Source: JAVBJV01 sp031555315 (lineage in GTDB: Bacteria; Pseudomonadota; Alphaproteobacteria; Acetobacterales; Acetobacteraceae). From it: DNA of 64,000 bases. The stretch's first letter is position 1. Every line of letters starts with the position of its first letter. The translations under genes and the position numbers were made by a program. The notes under the pieces were generated by a model. It worked only from the letters and a program-made list of their open reading frames with translations. It did not search any database and had not been told where the DNA came from. Positions 8,183 to 17,377 of the stretch are shown one piece after another. Location: assembly GCA_031555315.1 (NCBI GenBank), contig JAVBUO010000036.1:4268-68267 (forward strand). The letters are read 5' to 3'.

Positions 8183-8733
8183 GGGGTCGCCTCGCGCTGG
8201 TAAACAGGACCGGTCTTTTCCGCGGGCCGGAACAGACGTTCGGCGCGGCGCATGACCGTCAGCGCCGCCGGCGCGAAAGGACCGAGATTCGAAGCCGCAA
8301 GTTCGATGAAATCGACCCGCGCATCGTCGAGCGCATTCCTGAGGGCGAGCACTGCCTCGACATCGCCCGAGATGGTCAGGTCGCGCGAGAAGAACAGCGC
8401 ATCGCCGTCATACGTGCCGTCCGCCAGCCCCATCAGCGCGGCCAGCGGCCCGGCGATCCGCGCGTTCAGCCCCTCGGGCAGGGTGCGCACGGCCCTCGCC
8501 CGCGCCGCGCCTGGGCGCGGTTCAAGAACGAAGGCGAAGGGCAGATCGGTCGGGTCGATGCCGTAACGCTTATCGGCATGTTCACCCAGCCTGTCGAAGA
8601 TGCGCGGATGCCGGCGCAGGACCGAACCGACGCAAAGCGCCAGCAACGGCTGCAACGGCAGCAACGGCAACGGCCTTACGGCCAGAGCGAGAATGGAAGG
8701 AACCGCCGGTATGCTCGACCCATGCGTGGACAT
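8173..8733 (-). CDS. ubiT: SCP2-domain lipid carrier UbiT
   Basis: 186 aa from the ATG at 8733. An upstream ATG at 8835 would give 220 aa, but the extra residues do not look like the family, and E. coli UbiT is about 174 aa. The body is an SCP2 sterol-carrier fold (LPFAFVLEPRPGAARARAV, GTYDGDALFFSRDLTISGDVEAVLALRNALDD), as in UbiT, which binds isoprenoid quinone intermediates and supports the UbiU/UbiV hydroxylase. The hydrophobic N-terminal segment may contact membrane. It is the first gene of the ubiTUV operon, overlapping ubiU. Confidence 0.88.
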   Translation of the reverse strand: MSTHGSSIPAVPSILALAVRPLPLLPLQPLLALCVGSVLRRHPRIFDRLGEHADKRYGIDPTDLPFAFVLEPRPGAARARAVRTLPEGLNARIAGPLAALMGLADGTYDGDALFFSRDLTISGDVEAVLALRNALDDARVDFIELAASNLGPFAPAALTVMRRAERLFRPAEKTGPVYQREATPWN

Positions 8734-8909
8734 TCTGTGCCTCCAGACGGACAAACCCGGCAACGGCCCGTCCCGGACGCCGCCCCGTTGCCGTTCCATA
8801 TCAGTCTGGTTGAATATCAGGCAACCTTGGATCACGTTGCAGGCGCGAACCGGCAGGTTGCCCGAAGCTGGAAACGCGCCCAGAAGACAGACAGATAGTC
8901 AACGCAAAC

Positions 8910-10463
8910 ATGGTCGTCTGCGTAACGAGGAGAAGCAGATTGCTACGGACAGTGCCTGTTTTCAACGACTTGCGAGACTTCATGGCGTTCCTTGCCGAGA
9001 AGGGCGAACTGGTCCGGGTGTCGGAACCCGTGTCTCTGCTCCACGAGATGACCGAAATCCACCGCCGCGTGCTGCATGCGCAGGGACCGGCGTTGCTGTT
9101 CGAAAAGCCGGTCCGGGCGGATGGCGGTATTTCCGCCATTCCGGTGCTCGTCAACCTGTTCGGAACGTTGCAGCGCATCGCCTGGGGCTTCGGAATCGAA
9201 AGGGAACAGCTGGGGGCGCTGGGCACCATTCTGGGTGAATTACGCGAACCGCAGCCGCCGCAAGGACTGCGCGAGGCATGGAAGAAACTGCCGCTGGCGA
9301 AGGCGGCGCTGAACATGCGCCCCAGAGCCGCACCGGCCGGCGGCGGCCGCAGGCACGTGTTGCGCGGCAACGCGGTGGACCTTTCGGCCCTGCCGGTGCA
9401 GACGCACTGGCCGGGAGAACCCGCGCCGCTGATCACCTGGCCGCTGGTCATCACCCGCCCGCCGGATTCGGAACGGATCGACGATTACAACATGGGCGTC
9501 TACCGCTGCCAGGTGCTCGGCCGCGACCGGCTGATCACCCGCTGGCTCGCGCAGCGCGGCGGCGCCAAGCATCATCACCTGTGGAAGCAGACGGGCGCAG
9601 ACATGCCGGTAGCCATCGCCATCGGCGACAGCCCGGCGACGATCCTCGCCGCGGTGCTGCCGCTGCCCGAGACCCTGTCGGAACTGAAATTCGCCGGGCT
9701 GTTCCGTGGCGGCCGCCCCGTTCTGGCGGACTGCGTCAGCGTGCCGCTGAAGGTTCCGGCGCAGGCGGAAATCGTCATCGAGGGCTATGCGTCGGCAACG
9801 GAAACCGCGCCGGAAGGCCCCTTCGGCGACCATACCGGCTATTACAACGCGGTCGAGCCGTTCCCGGTCATGCGCGTCACCGCGATCACCATGCGCAGCG
9901 AACCCGTCTATCTTTCGACCTATACCGGCCGTCCGCCCGACGAACCGTCGCGACTGGGCGAGGCGCTGAACGAGATCTTCCTGCCCATCGTGCAACGCCA
10001 GTTTCCCGAGGTCGCCGATCTGTGGCTGCCGCCGGAGGCCTGTTCCTATCGCATGGCGGTGGCGGCGATCAGAAAACGTTATCCCGGCCAGGCGCGGCGG
10101 CTGATGATGGGACTGTGGTCGATGATCCCGCAGCTCACCTATACCAAGACGCTGATTGTCGTCGACGACGACATCGACCCGCGCAACTGGCACGATGTGA
10201 TGTGGGCGGTATCGACCCGGTCCGATCCGTCGCGCGACCTGATGATCGTCGAGAACACGCCGATCGACAGCCTCGACTTCGCCTCGCCGCAACCGGGACT
10301 GGGCGGCAAGCTCGGCATCGACGCCACCGCCAAGATCGGCCCGGAAACGCAGCGCGCCTGGGGCGAGGTGATGAACATGAGCGAGGACGTGATCCGCCGT
10401 GTCGATACGCTGTGGCCGAAGCTCGGCCTGACGGGCGAGCACCGCCCATCGCGGAAAAGGTAA
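8910..10463 (+). CDS. ubiD: UbiD-family 4-hydroxy-3-polyprenylbenzoate decarboxylase
   Basis: 517 aa as annotated. It decarboxylates the polyprenyl-hydroxybenzoate ring with prenylated FMN in ubiquinone synthesis. FNDLRDFMAFLAEKGELVRV is the standard N-terminus. YNMGVYRCQVLGRDRLITRW, EGPFGDHTGYYN and TYTGRPPDEPS are characteristic active-site blocks, and the C-terminal GIDATAKIGPE is also typical. A GAGGAG ribosome site at 8926-8931 suits a TTG start at 8940 better than the ATG at 8910, so the true protein may be 507 aa. ubiX follows two bases after the stop. The ubiTUV operon is transcribed away from it. Confidence 0.94.
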   Translation: MVVCVTRRSRLLRTVPVFNDLRDFMAFLAEKGELVRVSEPVSLLHEMTEIHRRVLHAQGPALLFEKPVRADGGISAIPVLVNLFGTLQRIAWGFGIEREQLGALGTILGELREPQPPQGLREAWKKLPLAKAALNMRPRAAPAGGGRRHVLRGNAVDLSALPVQTHWPGEPAPLITWPLVITRPPDSERIDDYNMGVYRCQVLGRDRLITRWLAQRGGAKHHHLWKQTGADMPVAIAIGDSPATILAAVLPLPETLSELKFAGLFRGGRPVLADCVSVPLKVPAQAEIVIEGYASATETAPEGPFGDHTGYYNAVEPFPVMRVTAITMRSEPVYLSTYTGRPPDEPSRLGEALNEIFLPIVQRQFPEVADLWLPPEACSYRMAVAAIRKRYPGQARRLMMGLWSMIPQLTYTKTLIVVDDDIDPRNWHDVMWAVSTRSDPSRDLMIVENTPIDSLDFASPQPGLGGKLGIDATAKIGPETQRAWGEVMNMSEDVIRRVDTLWPKLGLTGEHRPSRKR

Positions 10464-10465
10464 GC

Positions 10466-11053
10466 ATGATGACGCAGACGGTTCCACGGCGGCTTGTCGT
10501 CGGCATCAGCGGCGCCTCGGGTGCCGGGATCGGTTTTCGCGCGGTCGAACTGCTGGCCGAAGCCGGGCGGTGCGAGGTGCATCTGGTGATCTCGCCGGCC
10601 GGCGAACGCACCCTGGCGCATGAAATCGGGCCCGACGCGGCGATGCGGCTGGCGCGGCTGGCGGCGAAACGGCACGCGCACGACGACATCGGCGCGTCCA
10701 TCGCCAGCGGATCGTTCGGCAGCGAAGGCATGATCGTCGCGCCGTGTTCGGTGCGCACGCTGTCCGCCGTGGCGTATTGCGCGGCGGACAATCTGCTGGC
10801 CCGCGCCGCCGACGTGACACTGAAGGAACGCCGCAAACTCGTGCTGCTGGTGCGTGAAACGCCGCTGCATCTCGGCCATCTCCGCGCCATGACCGCGGTG
10901 ACCGAGGCCGGCGGCATCGTCATGCCGCCGGTGCCGGCGTTCTATACAAAGCCGCGCAGCGTGGCCGAGATCATCGACGAGACGGCGCGGCGCGCCATCG
11001 GGCTGATCGCCCCCGGCCTGTGCGCGCCGCCACACGAATGGGGCACGGCGTAA
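10466..11053 (+). CDS. ubiX: UbiX flavin prenyltransferase
   Basis: 195 aa. It attaches dimethylallyl to FMN to make the prenylated FMN that UbiD needs. VVGISGASGAGIGFRAVELL is the Rossmann-type nucleotide site; SFGSEGMIVAPCSVRTLSAVAYC and the LVLLVRETPLHLGHLRAM block are the standard UbiX signature, and MPPVPAFYTKP closes the active site. It starts two bases after the ubiD stop with two consecutive ATG codons, so the pair is certainly co-transcribed. A palindromic repeat follows directly after the stop. Confidence 0.96.
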   Translation: MMTQTVPRRLVVGISGASGAGIGFRAVELLAEAGRCEVHLVISPAGERTLAHEIGPDAAMRLARLAAKRHAHDDIGASIASGSFGSEGMIVAPCSVRTLSAVAYCAADNLLARAADVTLKERRKLVLLVRETPLHLGHLRAMTAVTEAGGIVMPPVPAFYTKPRSVAEIIDETARRAIGLIAPGLCAPPHEWGTA

Positions 11054-11057
11054 ACAC

Positions 11058-11163
11058 CTAGAGCAGATCGTGACCGGGGGGCATCGATCGGTCACGTGAA
11101 GATGCTCGGCAAACAAAGACCGAGAGTATTTCCCGTGCACCAGAGTAAACGGGAAATGCTCTA
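11058..11163 (-). repeat. composite palindromic repeat, copy 1
   Basis: About 106 bp, the reverse complement of the copy at 37392-37498 with only a handful of differences. It consists of two palindromic halves: an outer one with ends AGAGCA...TGCTCT and an inner one with AGAGTATTTCC...GGGAAATGCTCT, joined by a CGGCAAACAAAGACCG linker. It fills the gap between the convergent ubiX and hydrolase genes, and its right end (CTCTA) supplies the hydrolase TAG stop codon. It looks like a REP/BIME-type element and may also act as a bidirectional terminator. Confidence 0.75.
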
Positions 11164-12138
11164 CTCCGCCGCCACGCGCACCCGCCAGTCGCGCGCCCGC
11201 GCCTCGGCGCCGCTGGGCAGCGGAGCGGCAGGCGTGTCGATCCAGGCGGCAATGTCGGCGATCGGTTCGGCGCGGTTCAGGTCGCGCAGCAGCATGTGAT
11301 AGCCGTTCGGATACATCCCCACCCGCACCTGCGCCGGCAGGCTGCGCAGCAGGCTGGCGGTGTGCGGGCCGGGCACCACCTGGTCGTGCGCGCCGTAGAC
11401 GATCAGCGTCGGGGCGCGCAGATGCGGGGCGGCAGCGCGCCCCGCGTCCATCAGATCGACCAGGCCCGATAACGTGTCCAGCCGTGTGGTGCGGATGGTC
11501 AGCGGGTCGTTCCAGCGGGTCAGCAGCGCTTCGCGGTTGTCGGTGGCGACGATGCCGGGGGCGGAATCGTAGAACCCCAGCGGCCCCAGCATCCGCGCGA
11601 ACAGCCATAACGCGTTGCGTTCCAGCCCGTTCATCGTGGCGCGGCCGCGCACCGCCGGGGCGATCAGCACGTATCCGTCGACCGGCGGCGGCGTGGAACT
11701 GACGGCGGCGGCCATCAGCACGGCAGCGCCCATGCTTTCACCCATCGCATAGAGCTTGGCGCGCGGATAGCGCCAGCGCAGCAGCCGGATCATCACGGCG
11801 GCGTCGGCCGCCATGGTTTCGGTTCCGGCCCAGACCGTGCGGTTGGGCGCCGCGCCGAAACCGCGCTGGTCGGGCGCGTAGACGGCGATGCCGTGTTCGG
11901 CGAATACCGGCGCGGGCAGCACCCAGGTGTTGCGGCTGCCGTTCATGCCGTGCAGGGCCAGAATCACCGCCCGCGGCTGGCCTTCGGGCCGCCAGGCACG
12001 GTACGGCAGCCGTGCGCCGTCCGGCATGATGAAGGCGGCATCGTCCATCGCCGGAAACCGCACCGCCGGACCGGCGGGTTCCAGCCGCGGGCTGCAGGCG
12101 GTCAGCAGAAAGGCAAGGAAAATCGGCAGAAAACGCAT
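11161..12138 (-). CDS. alpha/beta-hydrolase lipoprotein
   Basis: 325 aa. Signal peptide with lipobox LLTAC (Cys15), so the mature enzyme is membrane-anchored in the periplasm. It has an alpha/beta-hydrolase fold with the oxyanion segment ALHGMNGSRN, nucleophile elbow GESMG (Ser135), acid Asp252 (GAHDQVV) and His281 (GYHMLL). The layout matches the monoacylglycerol-lipase/lysophospholipase (serine aminopeptidase S33) group, so a lipid or ester substrate is likely but unproven. The stop codon lies within the palindromic repeat at 11058-11163, which may have altered the original C-terminus. Confidence 0.88.
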   Translation of the reverse strand: MRFLPIFLAFLLTACSPRLEPAGPAVRFPAMDDAAFIMPDGARLPYRAWRPEGQPRAVILALHGMNGSRNTWVLPAPVFAEHGIAVYAPDQRGFGAAPNRTVWAGTETMAADAAVMIRLLRWRYPRAKLYAMGESMGAAVLMAAAVSSTPPPVDGYVLIAPAVRGRATMNGLERNALWLFARMLGPLGFYDSAPGIVATDNREALLTRWNDPLTIRTTRLDTLSGLVDLMDAGRAAAPHLRAPTLIVYGAHDQVVPGPHTASLLRSLPAQVRVGMYPNGYHMLLRDLNRAEPIADIAAWIDTPAAPLPSGAEARARDWRVRVAAE

Positions 12139-12214
12139 CCGGCCCCACGGGTGTTGAACGAACTGCGGGTATCGCTATCATCTGCGCTCCTTTCCGGCCA
12201 TAGGACCAAAGACG

Positions 12215-12403
12215 ATGACGGACGCCCCGACGCGCACCCCGACCGAGGTGATTCACACGACCAGCCGCACCGTGGCGTGCGACGGCGGCACGGCACTGGG
12301 CCATCCGCGCGTGTTCCTGCGTATTACCGACCGCGAGGTGGAATGCCCGTACTGCTCGCGCCTGTTCGTGCTGGATGGTGACGGCGCCGACCACGGGCAT
12401 TGA
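12215..12403 (+). CDS. small zinc-finger protein, NDUFS6-like
   Basis: 62 aa with the zinc ligand set C22, H30, C44, C47 (VACDGG, LGHPRVFL, VECPYCSRLFVL). This is the short alphaproteobacterial zinc-finger family related to the NDUFS6 subunit of mitochondrial complex I. It is cytoplasmic, perhaps linked to complex I assembly or function by homology. The stop codon TGA overlaps the TTG start of polA, so the two genes are translationally coupled. Confidence 0.88.
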   Translation: MTDAPTRTPTEVIHTTSRTVACDGGTALGHPRVFLRITDREVECPYCSRLFVLDGDGADHGH

Positions 12404-15195
12404 CGGTGGAAAACGCCCAGCACCTGATCCTGATCGACGGTTCAGGGTTCATTTTCCGGGCGTTTCACGCCTTGCCGCCGATGACCCGGCCCGACGGCAC
12501 GCCGGTGAACGCGGTGTTCGGCTTCACCAACATGCTGGGCCGGCTGCTGAAGGACCATGTCGGCACGCATATCGCGGTGATCTTCGATGCCGGGCGGCGC
12601 ACCTTCCGTAACGATTTCTATCCCGCCTACAAGGCCCAGCGCCCACCGCCGCCGCCCGATCTGGTGCCGCAGTTCGCGCTGACCCGCGAAGCGACCGACG
12701 CGTTCGGCGTCAAGGCGGTCGAGCTGGAAGGGTTCGAGGCCGACGATCTGATCGCCACTTATGCCCGCGTCGCGGTGGAAGCCGGCGCGCGGGTGACGAT
12801 CATCTCGTCCGACAAGGACCTGATGCAACTTGTGCGCCCCGGCGTCGACATGCTCGACGCGATGAAGCAAAAGACCATCGGCCCGGCCGAGGTTCTGGAA
12901 CGTTTCGGCGTGCCGCCGGACAAGGTGGTCGAGGTGCAGGCGCTGATGGGCGACGCGATCGACAACGTGCCCGGCGTGCCCGGCATCGGCGCCAAGGGCG
13001 CGGCTTCGCTGATCCAGGAATACGGCGATCTGGAAGCGGTGCTGGCGGCCGCCCCCGGCATGAAACCGTCGAAACGCCGCGACGCGCTGATCGCCCATGC
13101 CGACGCCGCACGCCTGTCGCACCGGCTGGTCACGCTGGACGAGAACGCACCGCTGCCCTGCCCGCTCGACGATCTGCGCGCCCGCGATTTCGACGCCGCG
13201 CGGCTGTCGGCGTTCCTCGCCGCGCAGGGTTTCAAAAGCGTCGCGGCGCGGCTGGGCATCAACGGCGCGAACGGCAAGGCAGCAGCGCCCGTTCCCGCCC
13301 TTGCTGGCGCGCCGGTCGCATCCGCGTCGCGCACCGCATCGGTCGCATCCGCGCCGCCCGACGCGCCCTACGGCCCCTACGAAACCATCACCACCCTCGC
13401 TGCCTTGCGGCGCTGGATCGCCAAGGCGCACGCCGCCGGTATCGTCGCGCTGGACACCGAAACCGATTCACTCGACGCGATCCGCGCGCAGATGGTCGGG
13501 TTCTCGCTGGCCACCGCGCCGGGGCGCGCGTGTTACGTGCCGCTGCGCCACGGCGGGACCGATCTGCTGGCGGAAAAACCGGCACAGCTCGGCGTAGACG
13601 AGGCGATGGCCACGATGGCGCCGCTGCTCGCCGATCCGGCGGTGCTGAAGGTGCTGCACAACGCCAAATACGACCTGCTGGTGCTGGCGCAGCCGCAGAA
13701 CGGCGGTTGCACGGTAACGCCGATCGACGACACGATGCTGATTTCCTACATGCTCGACGCCGGGCGGCACGGGCACGGCATGGACGAATTGTCGGCGCTG
13801 CATCTCGGCCACACGCCGATCAGCTACGACGAAGTAACCGGCACCGGCAAGGCGCGCATCAGCTTCGCGCAGGTCGCGCTGGACCGCGCCAGCGCCTATG
13901 CGGCGGAAGACACCGACGTAACGTTGCGCCTGTGGCAGGTGCTGAAGCCGCGCCTGCGCCCGGCGCAGGTGCTGGCGCTGTACGAGCAGATCGAACGCCG
14001 TCTGATCCCCGTGCTGATGGCGATGGAACAGGCCGGCGTGAAGGTCGATGCTGCGGAACTGGCAGCGATGTCGGCGGATTTCGCCGCGCGCATGGCGACG
14101 ATCGAGGCCGAAATCCACCGTCTGGCCGGGCGCAGCTTCAACGTCGCGTCGCCCAAGCAGCTGGGCGAGATCCTGTTCGATGAAATGGGTCTGCCCGGCG
14201 GCAAGCGCATGAAGACCGGCGCATGGGGCACCGACGCGTCGGTGCTCGAAGGGCTGGCGGAACAGGGGCACGAACTGCCGTCGCAGATCCTCGCCTGGCG
14301 GCAACTGGCGAAACTGAAATCGACCTATGCCGACGCGCTGGTCGAACAGATCAACCCGGCCAGCGGGCGCGTGCATACCAGCTTCGCGATGGCGCTGACC
14401 ACGACGGGGCGGCTGTCGTCGTCGGACCCCAACCTGCAGAACATCCCGATCCGCACCGAGGAAGGCGCGCGCATCCGCCGTGCGTTCATCGCCGAACCGG
14501 GCAATGTGCTGGTCTCGGCCGATTATTCGCAGATCGAGCTGCGCCTGCTGGCGCATGTGGCCGACGTGCCGACCCTGCGTCAGGCGTTCATCGACGGCGA
14601 GGACATCCACGCCCGCACCGCCAGTGAAGTGTTCGGCGTGCCGATGGCCGGCATGGACCCGCTGGTGCGCCGGCAAGCCAAGGCGGTGAATTTCGGCATC
14701 ATCTACGGGATTTCGGCCTTCGGCCTGGCGCGCCAGCTCGGCGTCGAGGCGGGCGAGGCAAAACGGTATATCGATGCCTATTTTGCGCGCTATCCGGGTA
14801 TCCGCGCCTATATGGAAGCAGCCAAGGAACAGGCGCGCATCCATGGCTATGTACTGACCCCGTTCGGGCGGCGCTGCTGGGTACCCGGCATCGCCGACAA
14901 AAATGCCGCGCGCCGCGCCTATGCCGAGCGCCAGGCGATCAACGCACCGCTGCAGGGCGGCGCCGCCGACATCATCAAGCGCGCCATGGTCCGCCTGCCC
15001 GCCGCCCTCGCCGCAGCGGGCGTAGAGGCGCGTATGTTATTACAGGTGCACGACGAGCTGCTGTTCGAAGCGCCACAGAACCAGGTACCGCTGCTGACGG
15101 AAACCGTGCGCCACGTCATGGAACACGCCGAAACCCTGAGCGTCCCGCTGACCGTCGAAATCGGCACGGGCAAGGACTGGTCCACGGCCCATTAG
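12400..15195 (+). CDS. polA: DNA polymerase I
   Basis: 931 aa, full length with all three activities. The 5'-3' exonuclease domain is residues 1-290 (DGSGFIFRAFHALP, GFEADDLIATYA, GDAIDNVPGVPGIG). The proofreading domain starts near 350 with intact LDTETDSLD, HNAKYDLLV and YAAEDTDVTL, so it should be active. The polymerase domain has motif A DYSQIELRLLAH near 708, the O-helix RRQAKAVNFGIIYG near 757 and motif C VHDELL near 885. The start is TTG at 12400, overlapping the previous stop, or GTG at 12406. It fills Okazaki gaps and excision-repair patches. Confidence 0.98.
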   Translation: MTVENAQHLILIDGSGFIFRAFHALPPMTRPDGTPVNAVFGFTNMLGRLLKDHVGTHIAVIFDAGRRTFRNDFYPAYKAQRPPPPPDLVPQFALTREATDAFGVKAVELEGFEADDLIATYARVAVEAGARVTIISSDKDLMQLVRPGVDMLDAMKQKTIGPAEVLERFGVPPDKVVEVQALMGDAIDNVPGVPGIGAKGAASLIQEYGDLEAVLAAAPGMKPSKRRDALIAHADAARLSHRLVTLDENAPLPCPLDDLRARDFDAARLSAFLAAQGFKSVAARLGINGANGKAAAPVPALAGAPVASASRTASVASAPPDAPYGPYETITTLAALRRWIAKAHAAGIVALDTETDSLDAIRAQMVGFSLATAPGRACYVPLRHGGTDLLAEKPAQLGVDEAMATMAPLLADPAVLKVLHNAKYDLLVLAQPQNGGCTVTPIDDTMLISYMLDAGRHGHGMDELSALHLGHTPISYDEVTGTGKARISFAQVALDRASAYAAEDTDVTLRLWQVLKPRLRPAQVLALYEQIERRLIPVLMAMEQAGVKVDAAELAAMSADFAARMATIEAEIHRLAGRSFNVASPKQLGEILFDEMGLPGGKRMKTGAWGTDASVLEGLAEQGHELPSQILAWRQLAKLKSTYADALVEQINPASGRVHTSFAMALTTTGRLSSSDPNLQNIPIRTEEGARIRRAFIAEPGNVLVSADYSQIELRLLAHVADVPTLRQAFIDGEDIHARTASEVFGVPMAGMDPLVRRQAKAVNFGIIYGISAFGLARQLGVEAGEAKRYIDAYFARYPGIRAYMEAAKEQARIHGYVLTPFGRRCWVPGIADKNAARRAYAERQAINAPLQGGAADIIKRAMVRLPAALAAAGVEARMLLQVHDELLFEAPQNQVPLLTETVRHVMEHAETLSVPLTVEIGTGKDWSTAH

Positions 15196-15324
15196 GGCGG
15201 GTCTGCCTGCGGACACAAGTGCTCCGGCCGCCTGGGTAAACCCCTTGGGCGGCGGCCTATATATTCATCACCAGGCACGACGGGCGGAATTCTTGAGATA
15301 AAACCGCCTCGTCTTTTGCTCTTA

Positions 15325-15377
15325 AACGTTGTATTAACAAAACTCATTCGATATTTGCTTCCACCAAAAACAACGTT
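15325..15377. promoter_or_regulatory. inverted site pair upstream of the GGDEF-EAL gene
   Basis: AACGTTGT at 15325-15332 and its exact inverse ACAACGTT at 15370-15377 flank an AT-rich segment in the 229-base gap between polA and the cyclic-di-GMP gene. The two half-sites lie about four helix turns apart, as for a looping or cooperative regulator. Only the sequence supports this; the regulator is unknown. Confidence 0.25.
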
Positions 15378-15424
15378 GGATATATTTAGCGACAGGCGGA
15401 TTCGGAAATTCGGGACATGGCGCC

Positions 15425-17287
15425 GTGCCAAGCATGAGACAATACCGCCGCGCTAAACTGCTGGGATGGATCGGAACAGCTCTGATCCTGGCGTTGGCCA
15501 CTACCGTTCCGACCGGCTATTTCTACGTCCGCTGGGAATATGAAAAGTCGCTCGGCAGGCTGCGGTCGTCCTACGATGCGCTGGAAATGGCACGGTTCAT
15601 CGCCGGCAGAGGCAATGACTGGCGCGACCATCTGGACAGCGTCGCCTTCAGACTGAACCAGCGCAACGCGGACAGCCATACCACCGGCTGGGTTCTGCGT
15701 GACAGCGACGGCACTATCCTCGCCCAGTTCAACACCGCCGTTTCGACCCTGCGAACGCTTCTGCCGATTCCGGATTACACCGCTTCCAGCCTCGTGGCGC
15801 CGTACACGACCCCCATCGCCACCATCGAAGTGCAGGTATCGCCCGAATCCGCGCTGGGCATGGCGGCCTGGATCGCGCTGCTGACCCTGCTGCCCAGCAG
15901 CCTGCTGGTCGTCGGGCTATATGCCTGGCCGATGCGCATCATCAGCCGGGTGCAGGACAGGGTTACCGCACTGACCCTGCAGGACAGCGTCACCGGCCTG
16001 CCAAACCGGGTCGCGGCCGGCAACCTGCTGACCAGCGCACTGGCTGCTACCCGCTATCATCGCGGCAGGATCGCCGTCATCCTGCTGGATCTGCTGCGGT
16101 TCCGCGACATCAACGACCTGTACGGCAAGGATATGGCGGATCAGTTGCTACGACTGGTCGGCGAACGGCTGAGCCGGCACGTCCAGGCGGCGGAACAGCT
16201 GGTGCGCATGGGCGGCGACGAATTCATGCTGCTGTTGCCCGTCGTCATGTCACCCGAACAGGCGACCCAGGCAGCCGAGCGCCTGGCCGCGGCGATGGCC
16301 GCCCCGTTCACGGTCGGGGTCGAGCGCGTGGTGCTGACCCCGCGTTTGGGCATCGCGTTATCGACCGGGCAGGAGGACAATGCCGAGATCCTGGTCCAGC
16401 ATGCCGCGCTGGCCTTGCGCACCGTCAAGAGCGAAAACCAACTGGGGATTTCCACGCGCGCGTGGCACGTGTTCAACCCGGCGTCCGATGCCGGCCCGGT
16501 GATGCGCCGGCAGATGAAGGAAGACCTGTTCCGCGGGCTGCAGGAAAAACAGTTCCGATTGGTATATCAGCCGCAGGTCAGCTTACAGACCGGCGAGATC
16601 ACCGGCGCCGAGGCGCTGCTGCGCTGGGATCACCCAACGCGCGGCCCGGTCCCGCCGGATATTTTCATCCCGGCCGCCGAGGAAGCCGAACTGATCGTCG
16701 AGATCGGCGCATTCGTGCTGTGGGAGGCCTGCGCACAAGCCGCGCAATGGCCCGGCATCACGATGGCGGTGAACGTGTCGCCGCTGCAGTTCCAGCAGCC
16801 CGACTTCGTCACCTCGATCCGCGCCGCGCTAAGCGCCTTCAATCTGCCGCCGCAGCGGCTGGAAATCGAGATCACCGAAAACATGTTGCTGCACCGGACC
16901 GAGGAATCGCTCGGCAAGGTCGCCCAGCTGCGTTCGTTGGGCGTGCGCATCGTGATCGACGATTTCGGGATCGGCTATGCGAATATCGGCATGCTGCGCC
17001 GGTTTCGCTTCAACAAGATCAAGATCGACCGGTCGTTCATCAGCGATCTGGTGCACGACCAGCAGGCGCGCAGCATCGTGCGCGCCGTCGTCGAGGTCGG
17101 CAAGGCGCTGGGCGCGACGATCAGCGCCGAAGGCGTCGAGGACGACGTGCAGAACCGTTTGCTGCGCATGGAAGGCTGCGAAGAGGCGCAAGGCTATCTG
17201 CATGGTCGCCCGATGCGGCCCGAGGATTTCACCCGGCACCTGGGAAAAGACCGCGAAGCGCACCTCTCGTCGTTCAGCGCTGCGTAA
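15425..17287 (+). CDS. membrane GGDEF-EAL cyclic-di-GMP protein
   Basis: 620 aa from GTG (an ATG lies three codons on). A membrane segment near residues 13-33 and a second near 158-180 enclose a short periplasmic sensor region. The GGDEF domain has an intact MGGDEF at 262-267, but no RxxD inhibitory site is seen ahead of it. The EAL domain carries AEALLRW near 395, NVSPLQF, ITENML, DDFGIGYAN near 511, KIDRSFI and SAEGVED, all residues needed for phosphodiesterase activity. It may therefore both make and degrade c-di-GMP, or use GGDEF for GTP sensing. The sensed signal is unknown. Confidence 0.93.
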   Translation: MPSMRQYRRAKLLGWIGTALILALATTVPTGYFYVRWEYEKSLGRLRSSYDALEMARFIAGRGNDWRDHLDSVAFRLNQRNADSHTTGWVLRDSDGTILAQFNTAVSTLRTLLPIPDYTASSLVAPYTTPIATIEVQVSPESALGMAAWIALLTLLPSSLLVVGLYAWPMRIISRVQDRVTALTLQDSVTGLPNRVAAGNLLTSALAATRYHRGRIAVILLDLLRFRDINDLYGKDMADQLLRLVGERLSRHVQAAEQLVRMGGDEFMLLLPVVMSPEQATQAAERLAAAMAAPFTVGVERVVLTPRLGIALSTGQEDNAEILVQHAALALRTVKSENQLGISTRAWHVFNPASDAGPVMRRQMKEDLFRGLQEKQFRLVYQPQVSLQTGEITGAEALLRWDHPTRGPVPPDIFIPAAEEAELIVEIGAFVLWEACAQAAQWPGITMAVNVSPLQFQQPDFVTSIRAALSAFNLPPQRLEIEITENMLLHRTEESLGKVAQLRSLGVRIVIDDFGIGYANIGMLRRFRFNKIKIDRSFISDLVHDQQARSIVRAVVEVGKALGATISAEGVEDDVQNRLLRMEGCEEAQGYLHGRPMRPEDFTRHLGKDREAHLSSFSAA

Positions 17288-17377
17288 GGCCGCGAAAACG
17301 GCGCGGGCTTTCTTGGCGATTTTCTGAAAACGGTCGGGGTTTGGAATCCTGATTTGGGTGTACTGGTGAACGACCTC

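Noticed and set aside
13468..14844. 458-codon open frame antisense to polA
   Set aside because: It covers conserved polymerase motifs on the other strand and has no recognisable domain.
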